Assembly (NCBI GenBank): GCA_015056245.1
Contig: SVGQ01000005.1
Span: 1-54,434, forward strand
Direction: 5' to 3'
From: Clostridiales bacterium
GTDB lineage: Bacteria; Bacillota; Clostridia; Christensenellales; Aristaeellaceae
DNA: 54,434 nt
Shown here: positions 41,250 to 50,154 of the stretch, piece by piece
Position numbering within the stretch: position 1 is the first letter of the stretch
Layout: each line of letters starts with the position of its first letter
The notes under the pieces: generated by a model
What the model saw: only the letters and a program-made list of their open reading frames with translations
Databases searched by the model: none
What the model was told of the DNA's origin: nothing
Program-made: the position numbers and the translations under genes

Positions 41250-43604
41250 ATGGAACTGGAACGTACCCTTCGTGTATTGGAGTTCCCCAAAATTTTGGAG
41301 CGATTGGCCAGCTATGCCATGACTGAGTCCGGCAAAACCCGCTGCCGCGCGCTGGTCCCCTCTGCCGATGAACCTCAGGTTCGCCGTTCCTTGGATGAAA
41401 CCGAAGAAGCAGTGGTTTTGCTGACCTATCTGGGTTCTAATCCGCTGGTTGGTTTCAGCGATGTGACCGAATATATCACCATTGCCCAGAAGGGCGCTTG
41501 CCTGAGTCCCCGCGCGCTGATAGATATTGCTCTTTTGCTTCGGGCAGCCCGTTCTGCCCGTGCCAGCCTGTGCAAGGATCGGGAGAATACTCCGCTGCTG
41601 ATCGCTCAGGCTTCCCGCCTGACGGTGCTGGAGAGTGTGGAAAGCGATATCAATGATGCCATCATCGGTGAAGACGAGATTGCAGACCGCGCGTCTTCTG
41701 AGCTGTATCAGATTCGCCGCCAGATCCGTTCCGCCAATGAACGCATGCGGGAAAAATTGAACCAGATGATCCGTTCCACCAGCTTTTCCAAGAATTTGCA
41801 GGATACCATCATCACCATGCGCGGCGATCGATACTGCATTCCGGTCAAGGCAGAATGCCGCCAGAATGTACCGGGTCTGGTGCATGACCAGAGCGCCAGC
41901 GGTGCTACCTTGTTTATCGAACCCATTGCGCTGGTGGAATTGGGTAATGACCTGAAGCAATATCATGCCAAAGAACAGCAGGAGATCGCCCGCATTTTGC
42001 AGGCCCTCACCGACCGCATCACGCCCCATGCAGAGTCTTTGCTCACCAATCTGGATATTCTGGCTCATCTGGATTTCGTATTCGCCAAGGGTCAGTTGGC
42101 CCGCGAATTGCATTGTGTGCTGCCAAAGATCAATCATGAGGGCAGAATTCGTATTGTCCGGGGCCGCCATCCCCTGATCGACCCTGAAAAGGTGGTTCCC
42201 AGCAATCTGTGGCTGGGAGAGGACTTTACTTCACTGATCATTACAGGCCCCAATACCGGCGGTAAGACTGTCACGCTGAAAACGGTGGGCCTTTTCACCC
42301 TGATGGCGCAAGCAGGTTTGCATGTGCCAGCCTCGCTGGGCACAGAAATGGCTGTGTTTGATCATGTGTATGCCGATATCGGCGACGAGCAGTCCATCGA
42401 GCAGTCCTTGTCCACTTTCTCCGCACATATGACCAATATTGTGCGGATCATTGAAAATGTGGGTAATAATGATTTGGTGCTGTTTGACGAACTGGGCGCT
42501 GGCACCGACCCCACAGAAGGCGCAGCCCTTGCCCGCAGTATTTTGTCCGAACTTTTGAGCCGCCGCATCCGCACCATGGCTACTACCCACTATAGTGAGC
42601 TGAAGGCCTTTGCACTGGGAACCGAAAGCGTGGAAAACGCAAGCATGGAGTTCGATGTGGAATCCCTGCGGCCTACTTACCGCCTGTCCATTGGAATTCC
42701 CGGCAAAAGTAACGCATTCGAGATTTCCCGAAAGTTGGGTCTGCCGGAGCGGCTTATTGACGATGCCAAGGAACTGCTCAGTCAGGAGGACATCCGCTTT
42801 GAAGACGTGATTGCCAATGCTGAGTATCATCGGCAAGTGGCTGAGCGCGAGAGGGAAATGGCAGAAGAAACCCGCAAGGAGACCGTTAAGCTGCGGGACG
42901 AAGCGGAGAAACTGCGCAAGGAACTGGAGCAGAGCCGCCAGAAGAGCATGCAGAAAGCCAAGGAAGAGGCCCGCCGCGTGCTGGAAAGCGCCCGCCGGGA
43001 AGCGGACAGCATCATTGGTGAGTTGAAGGCATTGAAAAAACAGGCGCAAACGCCAGAGCATGAAGTGCAGAAACTCCGCAAGCGCATGGAGGACGGCATC
43101 GACGCACTGGCAGAGGGTCTGGGTCAGGCCAACGAGAGCAACTTTACTCCGCCGAAGAATGTTCGTATCGGCGATGCAGTAGAAATCGTGCATCTTGGCA
43201 CCAAGGGCACAGTGCTTTCTCTGCCGGATCGCAATGGCGAGGTGCAGATTCAGGCGGGTATTCTGAAAATGAAAGCCCATCTGACGCAGTTAAAACTGGT
43301 GGAACAGCCAAAGCCCAAGCAGAGCAAGGTGAGTACCAAAACTGGCATGGCCTCCCGCATTGTTCCCATGGAGGTGGATGTGCGCGGTCAAACACTGGAA
43401 GAAGCGCTGGCAGCGGTTGATATGTATCTGGCAGATGCCACCTTGGCGGGCCTCAACGAGGTCAGCATCATTCACGGCAAGGGCACGGGTGTGCTGCGTG
43501 CCGGCATCCAGCGCCATCTGCGCAAACATATGAATGTGAAAACCTTCCGCGATGGCATGTATGGGGAAGGTGAACAGGGCGTTACGGTGGTAACGCTGAA
43601 GTAA
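41250..43604 (+). CDS. mutS2: MutS2 (endonuclease/ribosome-rescue MutS family)
   Basis: ATPase of 784 residues. The MutS core has a Walker A GPNTGGKT near residue 333, the Walker B and signature region LVLFDELGAGTDPTEGAAL, a coiled-coil region (EREMAEETRKETVKLRDEAEKLRKELEQ) and a C-terminal Smr domain (DVRGQTLEEALAAVDMYL, IIHGKGTGVLR). The N-terminal mismatch-binding domain of MutS is absent, as is usual for MutS2. In Bacillus the protein acts on collided ribosomes and in recombination control. GAAAGGAGG precedes the ATG, 26 bp after the U32 gene. Confidence 0.96.
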   Translation: MELERTLRVLEFPKILERLASYAMTESGKTRCRALVPSADEPQVRRSLDETEEAVVLLTYLGSNPLVGFSDVTEYITIAQKGACLSPRALIDIALLLRAARSARASLCKDRENTPLLIAQASRLTVLESVESDINDAIIGEDEIADRASSELYQIRRQIRSANERMREKLNQMIRSTSFSKNLQDTIITMRGDRYCIPVKAECRQNVPGLVHDQSASGATLFIEPIALVELGNDLKQYHAKEQQEIARILQALTDRITPHAESLLTNLDILAHLDFVFAKGQLARELHCVLPKINHEGRIRIVRGRHPLIDPEKVVPSNLWLGEDFTSLIITGPNTGGKTVTLKTVGLFTLMAQAGLHVPASLGTEMAVFDHVYADIGDEQSIEQSLSTFSAHMTNIVRIIENVGNNDLVLFDELGAGTDPTEGAALARSILSELLSRRIRTMATTHYSELKAFALGTESVENASMEFDVESLRPTYRLSIGIPGKSNAFEISRKLGLPERLIDDAKELLSQEDIRFEDVIANAEYHRQVAEREREMAEETRKETVKLRDEAEKLRKELEQSRQKSMQKAKEEARRVLESARREADSIIGELKALKKQAQTPEHEVQKLRKRMEDGIDALAEGLGQANESNFTPPKNVRIGDAVEIVHLGTKGTVLSLPDRNGEVQIQAGILKMKAHLTQLKLVEQPKPKQSKVSTKTGMASRIVPMEVDVRGQTLEEALAAVDMYLADATLAGLNEVSIIHGKGTGVLRAGIQRHLRKHMNVKTFRDGMYGEGEQGVTVVTLK

Positions 43605-43633
43605 GCAGTTTTGACAACAAAGGAGGAAAACCT

Positions 43634-44338
43634 ATGTCTGAACAACAGATTTTGCTGGTGGATGACGATCTCAATATCAGCCGTTTGGTCAGACTGTATC
43701 TGGAAAAGGAAGGGTACTCTGTGATCGAGGCGGCCCGGGGCGATACTGCTCTGGAGGCTTTTGCCGCTCATTCGCCTTCGCTTGTGCTGCTGGATGTGAT
43801 GCTGCCTGGCGTGGATGGTTTGCAAGTGCTCAAGGAAATCCGCAAAACCAGCCGGGTTCCGGTGATTATGCTCACCGCCAAGGATGAAACCTTTGACAAG
43901 GTGCTTGGCCTTGAATTGGGTGCGGATGACTATATTACCAAGCCTTTTGAAGCTAAAGAAATGGTAGCCCGTGTAAAGGCGGTGTTGCGCCGCGCGCCGG
44001 GAGAAGAAGCCAAGGTGGAAGAAAAAGATGATACCATTCGCTTCCCACAGCTGACAGTGAGCCTTGCCCGCTATGAAGTAACCTACGAGGGCAATGCGGT
44101 GGAAATGCCGCCCAAAGAGCTGGAGGTGCTGTATTACCTAGCCTCCATGCCCAACAAAGTATTTACCCGTGCCCAGCTTCTGGAGCATGTCTGGGGCTTT
44201 GATTTCTTTGGGGATAGCCGCACTGTGGATGTGCACATCAAGCGATTGCGCGAAAAGTTGCCGGATTGCGAGCAATATGGCTGGAAGATTCACACCGTAT
44301 ACCGGGTGGGCTACAAGTTTGAGTACAAGGCTCAATAA
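43634..44338 (+). CDS. Two-component response regulator, OmpR/PhoB family
   Basis: Regulator of 234 residues. The receiver domain has Asp54 in VLLDVMLPG as the phosphoacceptor, an acidic pair in VDDD near residue 9, and LTAKDETFDKVLGLELGADDYITKPF with the conserved Lys. The C-terminal winged helix (about 135-234) has ELEVLYYLASMPNKVFTRAQLLEHVWG and RTVDVHIKRLREKL. It starts 29 bp after mutS2 and is 15 bp from the histidine kinase, its likely partner. Its target genes are not evident. Confidence 0.95.
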   Translation: MSEQQILLVDDDLNISRLVRLYLEKEGYSVIEAARGDTALEAFAAHSPSLVLLDVMLPGVDGLQVLKEIRKTSRVPVIMLTAKDETFDKVLGLELGADDYITKPFEAKEMVARVKAVLRRAPGEEAKVEEKDDTIRFPQLTVSLARYEVTYEGNAVEMPPKELEVLYYLASMPNKVFTRAQLLEHVWGFDFFGDSRTVDVHIKRLREKLPDCEQYGWKIHTVYRVGYKFEYKAQ

Positions 44339-44353
44339 TGTGGAGGGAAACCC

Positions 44354-45826
44354 ATGTTTCAAAACTTGTTCAGCCGCTTGCTGGCCTTGTTTATGGTGGT
44401 CATTCTGCTGATGGCTTTTGTCAGCGCCACCTATTCGGTCATTTCCATCCGTAACACCATGACGGAAAGCCGTATGGTCAACCTGTTGACACAAGCCCGT
44501 GACATTGCCTATCTGGCTGCGAATCTCCGCATCAACGCTATCGGCAGTTTTTTCTTCGACCGGTCATCGGATATGCAGTACCTGCAATGGAAAGCCAAGC
44601 GCGTCTATGATGATTACCATGCTTTTATCATGATTGTGGACAGCCGGGGCCGTGTGATGGACAACCTGGCATTTCTCACACGCAACAGTGACAATGCCTT
44701 GGAAACGCTGGACGGCGATGATGTATCCCACCTGCTGATGGATGTGATGAAAGGGCAGGAAGTACGCACCAAGGTGGTCAATGCTGCCGGCGGCGTTATT
44801 ATGACGGTTGCGGTGCCCTATCGGCAGAATAATCGCGTACAGGGCGCTGTGCTGATCCACACCAGCGCACAGGTGATTGAAGCAGAATACCATGGTCTGC
44901 TCATGCAGGTTACCGTTGGTTTTACGCTGGCTTCTATCGTTGCCATGATCGGCACAGCGCTTTATACCCGAGGGATTGTTAAGCCGCTGACGGTGATCAC
45001 AGGCGCGGCGGAAACCATGAGCCGCGGCAAACTGAATGTTCGTGCCGAGGTGACTGGCGTGAATGAAGTACGCCAGCTGGCGGGGGCGTTCAATGTGATG
45101 GCCGAAAAACTGGAGACAGTTGAAAAAGGCCGAAAAGAGTTCGTGTCCAATGTCAGCCATGAACTCCGTTCACCCATTACCAGTATCCATGGCTTTGTAG
45201 AGGGAATGCTCGATGGCACTATCCCCCAGGATGACAGGGAGCAGTATCTCCAGATCGTTTTTGATGAAACCAACCGCCTGAAAAGGCTTATCAACGATTT
45301 GCTGCAGCTCAGCCGAATGGACAATGGGGTGGAGCAGCTGCAATGGTCGGACTTTGACATCAATGAATTGCTGCGCCGGGTACTGATTGGACGCATGACC
45401 GATATCGAACAGAAGAATCTGAATGTTCAGATGGATTTCCAACTGGAACCCTGTTTTGTTCATGCGGATCAGGACAGAATATCTCAGGTGGTCGTCAATA
45501 TCATTGATAATGCGCTGAAATTTGTTGAACAAGATGGATGCTTGACAATCAGCACCACTTTGTTGCATGATAGCACTGTAGCAGTAGATATTTCCAACGA
45601 TGGCCCGCCCATTCCGGAAGAAGACCGCCTGCATATCTTTGACCGCTTTTATAAGGCCGATAAAGCCCATACTGCTGGTCAGGGCACAGGGTTGGGGCTG
45701 AGTATCAGTCAGCAGATCATGCACATGCATGGACAAAACATCATGCTGCTGCCAGAGGATCAGGAAACAGGTTTCCGGTTTACATTGGCTCGCAGCCGTC
45801 AGGAACCGCCCCGGCTGGAAAACTGA
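44354..45826 (+). CDS. Sensor histidine kinase of the two-component pair
   Basis: Membrane kinase of 490 residues. TM helices lie at about 9-27 and 180-200 and enclose an extracytoplasmic sensor region of about 150 residues. A HAMP segment follows (TRGIVKPLTVITGAAETMSRG), then the dimerisation box FVSNVSHELRSPITS with the phosphorylated His near residue 268. The ATPase has the N box QVVVNIIDNALKF and the G boxes SNDGPPIP and GQGTGLGLSISQQI. WalK/PhoR-like. Signal unknown. It lies 15 bp after the regulator gene. Confidence 0.95.
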   Translation: MFQNLFSRLLALFMVVILLMAFVSATYSVISIRNTMTESRMVNLLTQARDIAYLAANLRINAIGSFFFDRSSDMQYLQWKAKRVYDDYHAFIMIVDSRGRVMDNLAFLTRNSDNALETLDGDDVSHLLMDVMKGQEVRTKVVNAAGGVIMTVAVPYRQNNRVQGAVLIHTSAQVIEAEYHGLLMQVTVGFTLASIVAMIGTALYTRGIVKPLTVITGAAETMSRGKLNVRAEVTGVNEVRQLAGAFNVMAEKLETVEKGRKEFVSNVSHELRSPITSIHGFVEGMLDGTIPQDDREQYLQIVFDETNRLKRLINDLLQLSRMDNGVEQLQWSDFDINELLRRVLIGRMTDIEQKNLNVQMDFQLEPCFVHADQDRISQVVVNIIDNALKFVEQDGCLTISTTLLHDSTVAVDISNDGPPIPEEDRLHIFDRFYKADKAHTAGQGTGLGLSISQQIMHMHGQNIMLLPEDQETGFRFTLARSRQEPPRLEN

Positions 45827-45854
45827 CAGGGTACCATACAAAGGAGGATTCGGG

Positions 45855-46361
45855 ATGGATCGACATATCTTTCTTATCGGAATGCCTGGCAGCGGAAAAA
45901 GCGCACTGGGCCGCCGGGTGGCTGGAAAAATGCAGTTGCCCTATCTGGATATGGATGTATACCTGACCGAAGTAACCGGTATGGATACTGCTCAGTTGTA
46001 TCAGCGCTTCGGTGATCAGGCTTTCCGTGATGCGGAAACGCGTTTGTTGCAGGAGTTGGTCGGCGTTACGCCGGGGATCATTTCCACCGGCGGCGGTACC
46101 TGCCTGCGGCCCGAGAATCGCGCTCTGATGAAAAATCACGGTGTGATCGTATACATTGACCGTCCCTTGGATGATATCATGTCCAATTTCCGCGCGGAGA
46201 AGCGGCCTTTGCTGGCCCAGAAAAGCCGCGAGGAGGTGGAAGCCCTCTTCAATGAGCGCTTGCCTATCTATTCCGGCCTTGCGGATATCACCATGAACAA
46301 CGGAAACGGCTTCCAGAACGGCCTTGCTGCACTGGAAGAAGTAGTAAGCCGGTTTTGCTGA
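45855..46361 (+). CDS. aroK: Shikimate kinase
   Basis: Phosphorylates shikimate for aromatic amino acid synthesis. The 168-residue protein has Walker A GMPGSGKS at residues 9-16, the substrate-binding LPYLDMDVYL with Asp, the RDAETRLLQEL segment, GIISTGGGTCLRPENR, and the RPLL lid (EKRPLLAQ). The length is typical. The start at 45855 follows AAGGAGG. It lies 28 bp after the histidine kinase gene and is followed by a terminator. Confidence 0.95.
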   Translation: MDRHIFLIGMPGSGKSALGRRVAGKMQLPYLDMDVYLTEVTGMDTAQLYQRFGDQAFRDAETRLLQELVGVTPGIISTGGGTCLRPENRALMKNHGVIVYIDRPLDDIMSNFRAEKRPLLAQKSREEVEALFNERLPIYSGLADITMNNGNGFQNGLAALEEVVSRFC

Positions 46362-46394
46362 AAATGCAAGTTTTTCTTGCTTGATAGTGAAAAC

Positions 46395-46434
46395 AAAAAA
46401 GCCAAGTCGCGATTAGACAGCTTGGCTTTTTTTG
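46395..46434. terminator. Bidirectional terminator after aroK
   Basis: AAAAAAGCCAAG (46395-46406) pairs with CTTGGCTTTTTT (46421-46432), with A runs and T runs on both sides, between aroK and the converging metallo-hydrolase gene. Confidence 0.85.
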
Positions 46435-46442
46435 ATATGTAA

Positions 46443-47093
46443 TCAGGCTCCTTCGATCTCCAAAACCACGATTTGGGTACGCTCGCTCATATCACCAGCC
46501 GTTGCGCGCATCAGCGGCATGGTGGAGGTTTCGCCGGCGGCTGCCGTCAGGAAGTCATCCACAGTGGTTACAGGCATATCCGGGTTGTACTGGGTGCGGT
46601 AATGCATGGGGATGCATACGGTGGGCTGGATCATCTGCCAAACCTGAACCGCTTCCTTGGCATCCACGGTATACTTGCCGCCTACGGGCAGGAGGAGAAT
46701 ATCCAGCTTGCCGATTCTCTTCAGCATCTCCTGGGTGGGCAGATGCCCCAAATCGCCGGCATGACCGATGCGCAATCCTTCCGCTTCCACCACATAGAAC
46801 AGATTGTTGCCACGGTGCGCTCCCTGATGGTGATCGTGGAACGCAGGAATGCCGGTAATCGTCACCCCATGGCTGTGGAAGGTATGAGAACCAGCCGTGT
46901 CAATGCTTTGATTCTCGCTGACAATAGCCGCAATACCATCATGATCATAATGATGGTGGCTCATGGTGACGATATCAGCAGGAATTCTGCGCTGCGGGTA
47001 CTGATAGAGTTCATCATAAGGATCCATGGCAATAACGGTGCCGTTTTCAAGCGTCAATGTAAAGAAAGCGTGTCCCAAGTAACGAATAATCAT
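46443..47093 (-). CDS. Metallo-beta-lactamase-fold hydrolase (UlaG/YtkL-like)
   Basis: Protein of 216 residues with the metallo-hydrolase fold. IIRYLGHAFFTLTLENG is at the N-terminus, the metal motif MSHHHYDHDG near residue 45 supplies the His and Asp ligands, and further His occur in FHDHHQGAHRGNN, GHAGDLGHLP and IPMHYRTQY. Members often act on cyclic or phosphorylated sugars or nucleotide derivatives; the substrate cannot be told. The start at 47093 follows GGAGG by 7 bp; the frame is open upstream but lies in the preceding gene. It overlaps that gene by 4 bp. Confidence 0.88.
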   Translation of the reverse strand: MIIRYLGHAFFTLTLENGTVIAMDPYDELYQYPQRRIPADIVTMSHHHYDHDGIAAIVSENQSIDTAGSHTFHSHGVTITGIPAFHDHHQGAHRGNNLFYVVEAEGLRIGHAGDLGHLPTQEMLKRIGKLDILLLPVGGKYTVDAKEAVQVWQMIQPTVCIPMHYRTQYNPDMPVTTVDDFLTAAAGETSTMPLMRATAGDMSERTQIVVLEIEGA

Positions 47094-47614
47094 TTCGCGT
47101 CCTCCTGACAAATCCATTGAGCAAGCGCGTAGCAAGCTGCATAAGGCAATGGCTGCTTTCGGTTAAGTAATGCAGCGCATTGACTCGTGAGGGTGAGAAG
47201 TTGACTTTCCTGCGGCGGTTGCAGGGTGAATTTGAGCAGACTGCGCAGAAGTGGTAGTGGCTGCTGCCTAAATGGGCTGGGGTGCTTTTTCAGCATTTGA
47301 TAAAGCGCGTAAGCAGGGTGAAACAATGCATTTTGGGGTAGGGGAATGGGAACGGCGGGAATTTCTGTATAGAGTGGATCATCCGGCTTTAGATCGATAT
47401 GCCACAGTTGACTTTCTTCATGAAAACAAACCATAAATCCTGCTGCTTCGATCTGCTTCCGGACAACTGCACAGATAGAGTGATCCACTCGTCTGGGCAG
47501 GTCGCAGATCCAGTAGCAGTCATTTTCCCGGCTGATACGAAGCATGGGCTGAACAGGGGAGTCGATTTGAAATAATCCCCATAATTTGCGCTGACGTTTT
47601 GCCAAGTCAACCAT
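47090..47614 (-). CDS. Hypothetical protein, unknown family
   Basis: Protein of 174 residues, probably cytoplasmic, with no signal or TM segment. I do not recognise it. The middle (VDHSICAVVRKQIEAAGFMVCFHEESQLWHIDL) reads as an alternating helix and strand domain, and the C-terminal half is helical and Leu/Pro-rich. Its start overlaps the DUF1934 gene by 8 bp and its end overlaps the metallo-hydrolase start by 4 bp (ATGA). This tight overlap with two credible genes supports it as coding. A role linked to one of them is the only clue. Confidence 0.7.
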   Translation of the reverse strand: MVDLAKRQRKLWGLFQIDSPVQPMLRISRENDCYWICDLPRRVDHSICAVVRKQIEAAGFMVCFHEESQLWHIDLKPDDPLYTEIPAVPIPLPQNALFHPAYALYQMLKKHPSPFRQQPLPLLRSLLKFTLQPPQESQLLTLTSQCAALLNRKQPLPYAACYALAQWICQEDAK

Positions 47615-48038
47615 TTTTCACCATAACTTCCAGATGCATTTGATGCATGGCAGCAAACTGACCGTTCATATCCATCTGGTATACCAAGAAAATTTCGCCT
47701 CCATCTTCGGTCAAATCATAGCTGAGGCGGGTACAGAACACAGCAATGTCCATATCTCCGAACGGCGTCTGATAAATCCCTTCATACCGCTGTCCGCGTA
47801 CAAATACCATTTGAGTGGCATAGTTACCCTCCCGTTGCATGGTAACAGTATCATCCTTCACCGTTACCATTACCGTTTGGGAGGGCAAGCTTTCATCCAG
47901 CGTCTCCTGATAAGTAACTACAGCCTTTTCTTCATCCAGAAATAAAGTACCGGATGTCATCAGGGAAATCGGTTCTTCGGTATCATCATCCCGACGGGCA
48001 CAGGATTGTATGGACACCAACACCGGAATTTCGTTCAT
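47607..48038 (-). CDS. DUF1934 (YwiB-like) protein
   Basis: Protein of 143 residues with the DUF1934 calycin-like pattern: N-terminal VLVSIQSCARRDDDTEEPISLMTSGTLFLDEEKAVVTYQE, then VTVKDDTVTMQREGNYATQMVFVRGQRYEGIYQTPFGDMDIAVFCTRLSYDL. The family is small beta-barrels of unknown role in Firmicutes. It is the first gene of a three-gene minus-strand operon and is divergent from ispE across an 80-bp gap. Confidence 0.88.
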   Translation of the reverse strand: MNEIPVLVSIQSCARRDDDTEEPISLMTSGTLFLDEEKAVVTYQETLDESLPSQTVMVTVKDDTVTMQREGNYATQMVFVRGQRYEGIYQTPFGDMDIAVFCTRLSYDLTEDGGEIFLVYQMDMNGQFAAMHQMHLEVMVKNG

Positions 48039-48051
48039 TTGCAGATCCCCC

Positions 48052-48080
48052 TTAACGGATTGTCAAAAGAATGGTATAAT
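48052..48080 (+). promoter_or_regulatory. Extended -10 promoter of ispE
   Basis: A TGG-TATAAT extended -10 at 48072-48080 and a weak -35 TTAACG at 48052-48057, 17 bp apart, 38 bp before the ispE ATG. The DUF1934 promoter should lie in the same short gap. Confidence 0.6.
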
Positions 48081-48117
48081 TCCTGTATACTATACCACAA
48101 ACGAAGGAGCGGTTGCA

Positions 48118-49035
48118 ATGCTGCGCTTGGAAGCACGGGCTAAAATCAACTGGACATTGGATATACTGGGCCGCCGTGAGGATGGATATCACCTGATGGA
48201 CATGTTGATGCAATCCGTTGCCCTTGCAGATGAAATCACGCTGGAGCAAGCAGAACATCTGGAACTCTGTTCAAAGGCCAGTGCAAGTTCTGCTACAGCT
48301 GTCACCCAGCAGGATGCAGCTGCACAGGCTGTTCCGTTTGATGAGCGTAATCTGGCGTATCGGGCTGCGGTTGCTTTGCAGCAGTATACGGGTTGCCGAC
48401 AGGGCGCGGTTATTACCTTACAGAAGAACATTCCCTCTGGAGCAGGCATGGGGGGTGGCAGTGCAGATGCGGCAGCGGTTTTGTATGGTTTGAACCATCT
48501 GTGGCAGCTGGGTTTATCTCAGGAAGAATTGTTATCCATTGGCTTGAAACTGGGAGCCGATGTACCCTTTATGCTCACTGGAGGACTTGCGAGAGTCGGC
48601 GGCATCGGCGAGGCGATCAAGCCTCTTTTTCCTGCTCCCAAAATCTGGCTGGTGCTTACGCAGCCTTGCGATGGATTGAGTACCAAAGAAATCTTTACCG
48701 CCTATGACGATCCTGAATCAGGATTGGCTATTGCTCATCCCAACAATGAAAAAGCTCAGGATGCGCTGCTGAAAGGCGATTTGGCAGCTTTGAGCAACGC
48801 TATGGACAATGTACTGGAAAGCGTCAGTGTTGCCAAGCGTCCTGCTATTGCGCAAGCAGCCAAACTGCTGGAGGAGGCAGGAGCGGTCCGCGGTATGATG
48901 ACTGGCAGCGGTTCTGTGGTGTATGGCGTTTTCTCTGGTGAGGCGGAAGCCAGAAAAGCTTATCAGTTATTTGAGCAAAAAGGAATGAATGCGCGGCTTA
49001 CCCATACCACCGATAAAGGAATCGCGGCATTTTAG
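48118..49035 (+). CDS. ispE: 4-diphosphocytidyl-2-C-methyl-D-erythritol kinase
   Basis: GHMP kinase of the MEP isoprenoid pathway. The 305-residue protein starts LRLEARAKINWTLDILGRREDGYH, the typical IspE start, with the ATP-loop IPSGAGMGGGSADAAA near residue 103 and the C-terminal GMMTGSGSVVYGVF motif. A short insert (ASASSATAVTQQDAAAQAV) lies where other IspE proteins have a small loop. The start at 48118 follows AAGGAG; an earlier in-frame start would overlap the divergent promoter. Confidence 0.93.
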   Translation: MLRLEARAKINWTLDILGRREDGYHLMDMLMQSVALADEITLEQAEHLELCSKASASSATAVTQQDAAAQAVPFDERNLAYRAAVALQQYTGCRQGAVITLQKNIPSGAGMGGGSADAAAVLYGLNHLWQLGLSQEELLSIGLKLGADVPFMLTGGLARVGGIGEAIKPLFPAPKIWLVLTQPCDGLSTKEIFTAYDDPESGLAIAHPNNEKAQDALLKGDLAALSNAMDNVLESVSVAKRPAIAQAAKLLEEAGAVRGMMTGSGSVVYGVFSGEAEARKAYQLFEQKGMNARLTHTTDKGIAAF

Positions 49036-49078
49036 TCCAAAATGATACAATGCGCACGATGCATAGTAAAAATAATAC

Positions 49079-49107
49079 TTGACAGTTGTGCTGCTCATGT
49101 GTATAAT
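49079..49107 (+). promoter_or_regulatory. Consensus promoter of the first tRNA-Trp
   Basis: TTGACA at 49079-49084 and TATAAT at 49102-49107 with 17 bp between, 13 bp before the tRNA. Confidence 0.85.
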
Positions 49108-49120
49108 ATACAAAGTGCCT

Positions 49121-49194
49121 AGGGGCATGGTGTAATGGTAACACGTGGGTCTCCAAAACCTTTGTTGAGGGTTCGAGTCCTTCTGCCCCTGCCA
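49121..49194 (+). tRNA. trpT: tRNA-Trp (CCA anticodon), copy 1
   Basis: Acceptor arms AGGGGCA and TGCCCCT pair perfectly. The anticodon loop is CTCCAAA (anticodon CCA), the T arm is GAGGG-TTCGAGT-CCTTC, and CCA is encoded at the end. The D loop is short and the anticodon stem has one T-T pair at its outer end. It is identical to the copy at 52106-52179. Confidence 0.95.
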
Positions 49195-49196
49195 TG

Positions 49197-49229
49197 AGAG
49201 CCAGTTTCGAAAGGAACTGGTTCTTTTTT
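49197..49229 (+). terminator. Terminator of the first tRNA-Trp
   Basis: AGAGCCAGTTTC (49197-49208) pairs with GGAACTGGTTCT (with one wobble) and is followed by six T. The hairpin is related to the one after the second copy. Confidence 0.85.
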
Positions 49230-49386
49230 GTAAACGGTATTTGTAGTGTTTTATGTTATTTAATTTCACCTCTTTGGAATATAGCATTTGCTATGAGTTT
49301 GCTTTTTTGGTATAATAAATCTATTCTTATTTTCAAAGATATCGTATGGCATCTATATATTTCTATTACGAAAGGAAGTAAACATA

Positions 49387-50154
49387 ATGAAGAAATGGAT
49401 CGTAGTTCTGATTTCCTCCATGCTTCTATTCTCCTACGCCCTTGCCGAAGAAAACAACACAACGATGCAGATCATTTTGCAGCCTAGCATTACTCACGCC
49501 TTTACAACCGCTGCTGTGAGCGAAGAAGACCTGACTCACATTCTCGATGCTGGACTAGCTACCACTAGCGAGCCTAATATTTCGTGGTGGAATTTAGCAG
49601 TCGTTACCAATCCAGCAATCATGCTGGAGTTTTCTGCCGGAGAAATGCTAATGGATATCGATAAAGCCAAAGTCAAAGTGGAGCGCGAAACAGCTAAGTT
49701 AGAACGGATGGTTAACGATGGAAAAACCCAAGAAGAGCTCGACAAGCAAAAAGCAAAATTGGATAAAAGCGAAGAAGAACTTGATCTACTTTTTGAAGAA
49801 TACGAAACTCTTCTGTGTACTGGCAAACCCTCCGGTTTTGAGTATTCTTTTTTTGCTCCTGCTGCTATCGTTATTTATTCAGATGAAATGAATGTTCCCG
49901 AATACAACTTTGGTTGTGGTCTTGCCTGCCAAAACATGGTCATTGCAGCATCCTCTCTTGGTTATGGCACAAAAGTCATCCTCCCTTATCTTAGCAGTGC
50001 CACTCACACATCACTGCTCGAAAAACTTGGCATTGATCCAACAGACCAAATTGTGGCCGTTTTGCTGATTGGCACGCCAGATATGGAAGTAAACGACTGT
50101 TTTAGCGTTCCCGATCGTTCCACAATCGAGGAACGGGTCACCTTTGTGAAATAG
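49387..50154 (+). CDS. Secreted nitroreductase-like protein with a coiled-coil insertion
   Basis: Protein of 255 residues with a signal peptide (residues 1-20, ending ALA). EEDLTHILDAGLATTSEPNISWWNLAVVTN resembles the nitroreductase N-terminus, and FGCGLACQNMVIAASSLGYGTKVI with LGIDPTDQIVAVLLIGTPD resembles its C-terminal part. Between them a charged segment (about 95-140, KAKVKVERETAKLERMVND then ELDKQKAKLDKSEEELD) is a coiled coil where the enzyme core would be. FMN binding outside the cell is doubtful, so the fold may be non-enzymatic. The gene is AT-rich compared with its neighbours. AAAGGAAG lies 8 bp before the ATG. Confidence 0.75.
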   Translation: MKKWIVVLISSMLLFSYALAEENNTTMQIILQPSITHAFTTAAVSEEDLTHILDAGLATTSEPNISWWNLAVVTNPAIMLEFSAGEMLMDIDKAKVKVERETAKLERMVNDGKTQEELDKQKAKLDKSEEELDLLFEEYETLLCTGKPSGFEYSFFAPAAIVIYSDEMNVPEYNFGCGLACQNMVIAASSLGYGTKVILPYLSSATHTSLLEKLGIDPTDQIVAVLLIGTPDMEVNDCFSVPDRSTIEERVTFVK

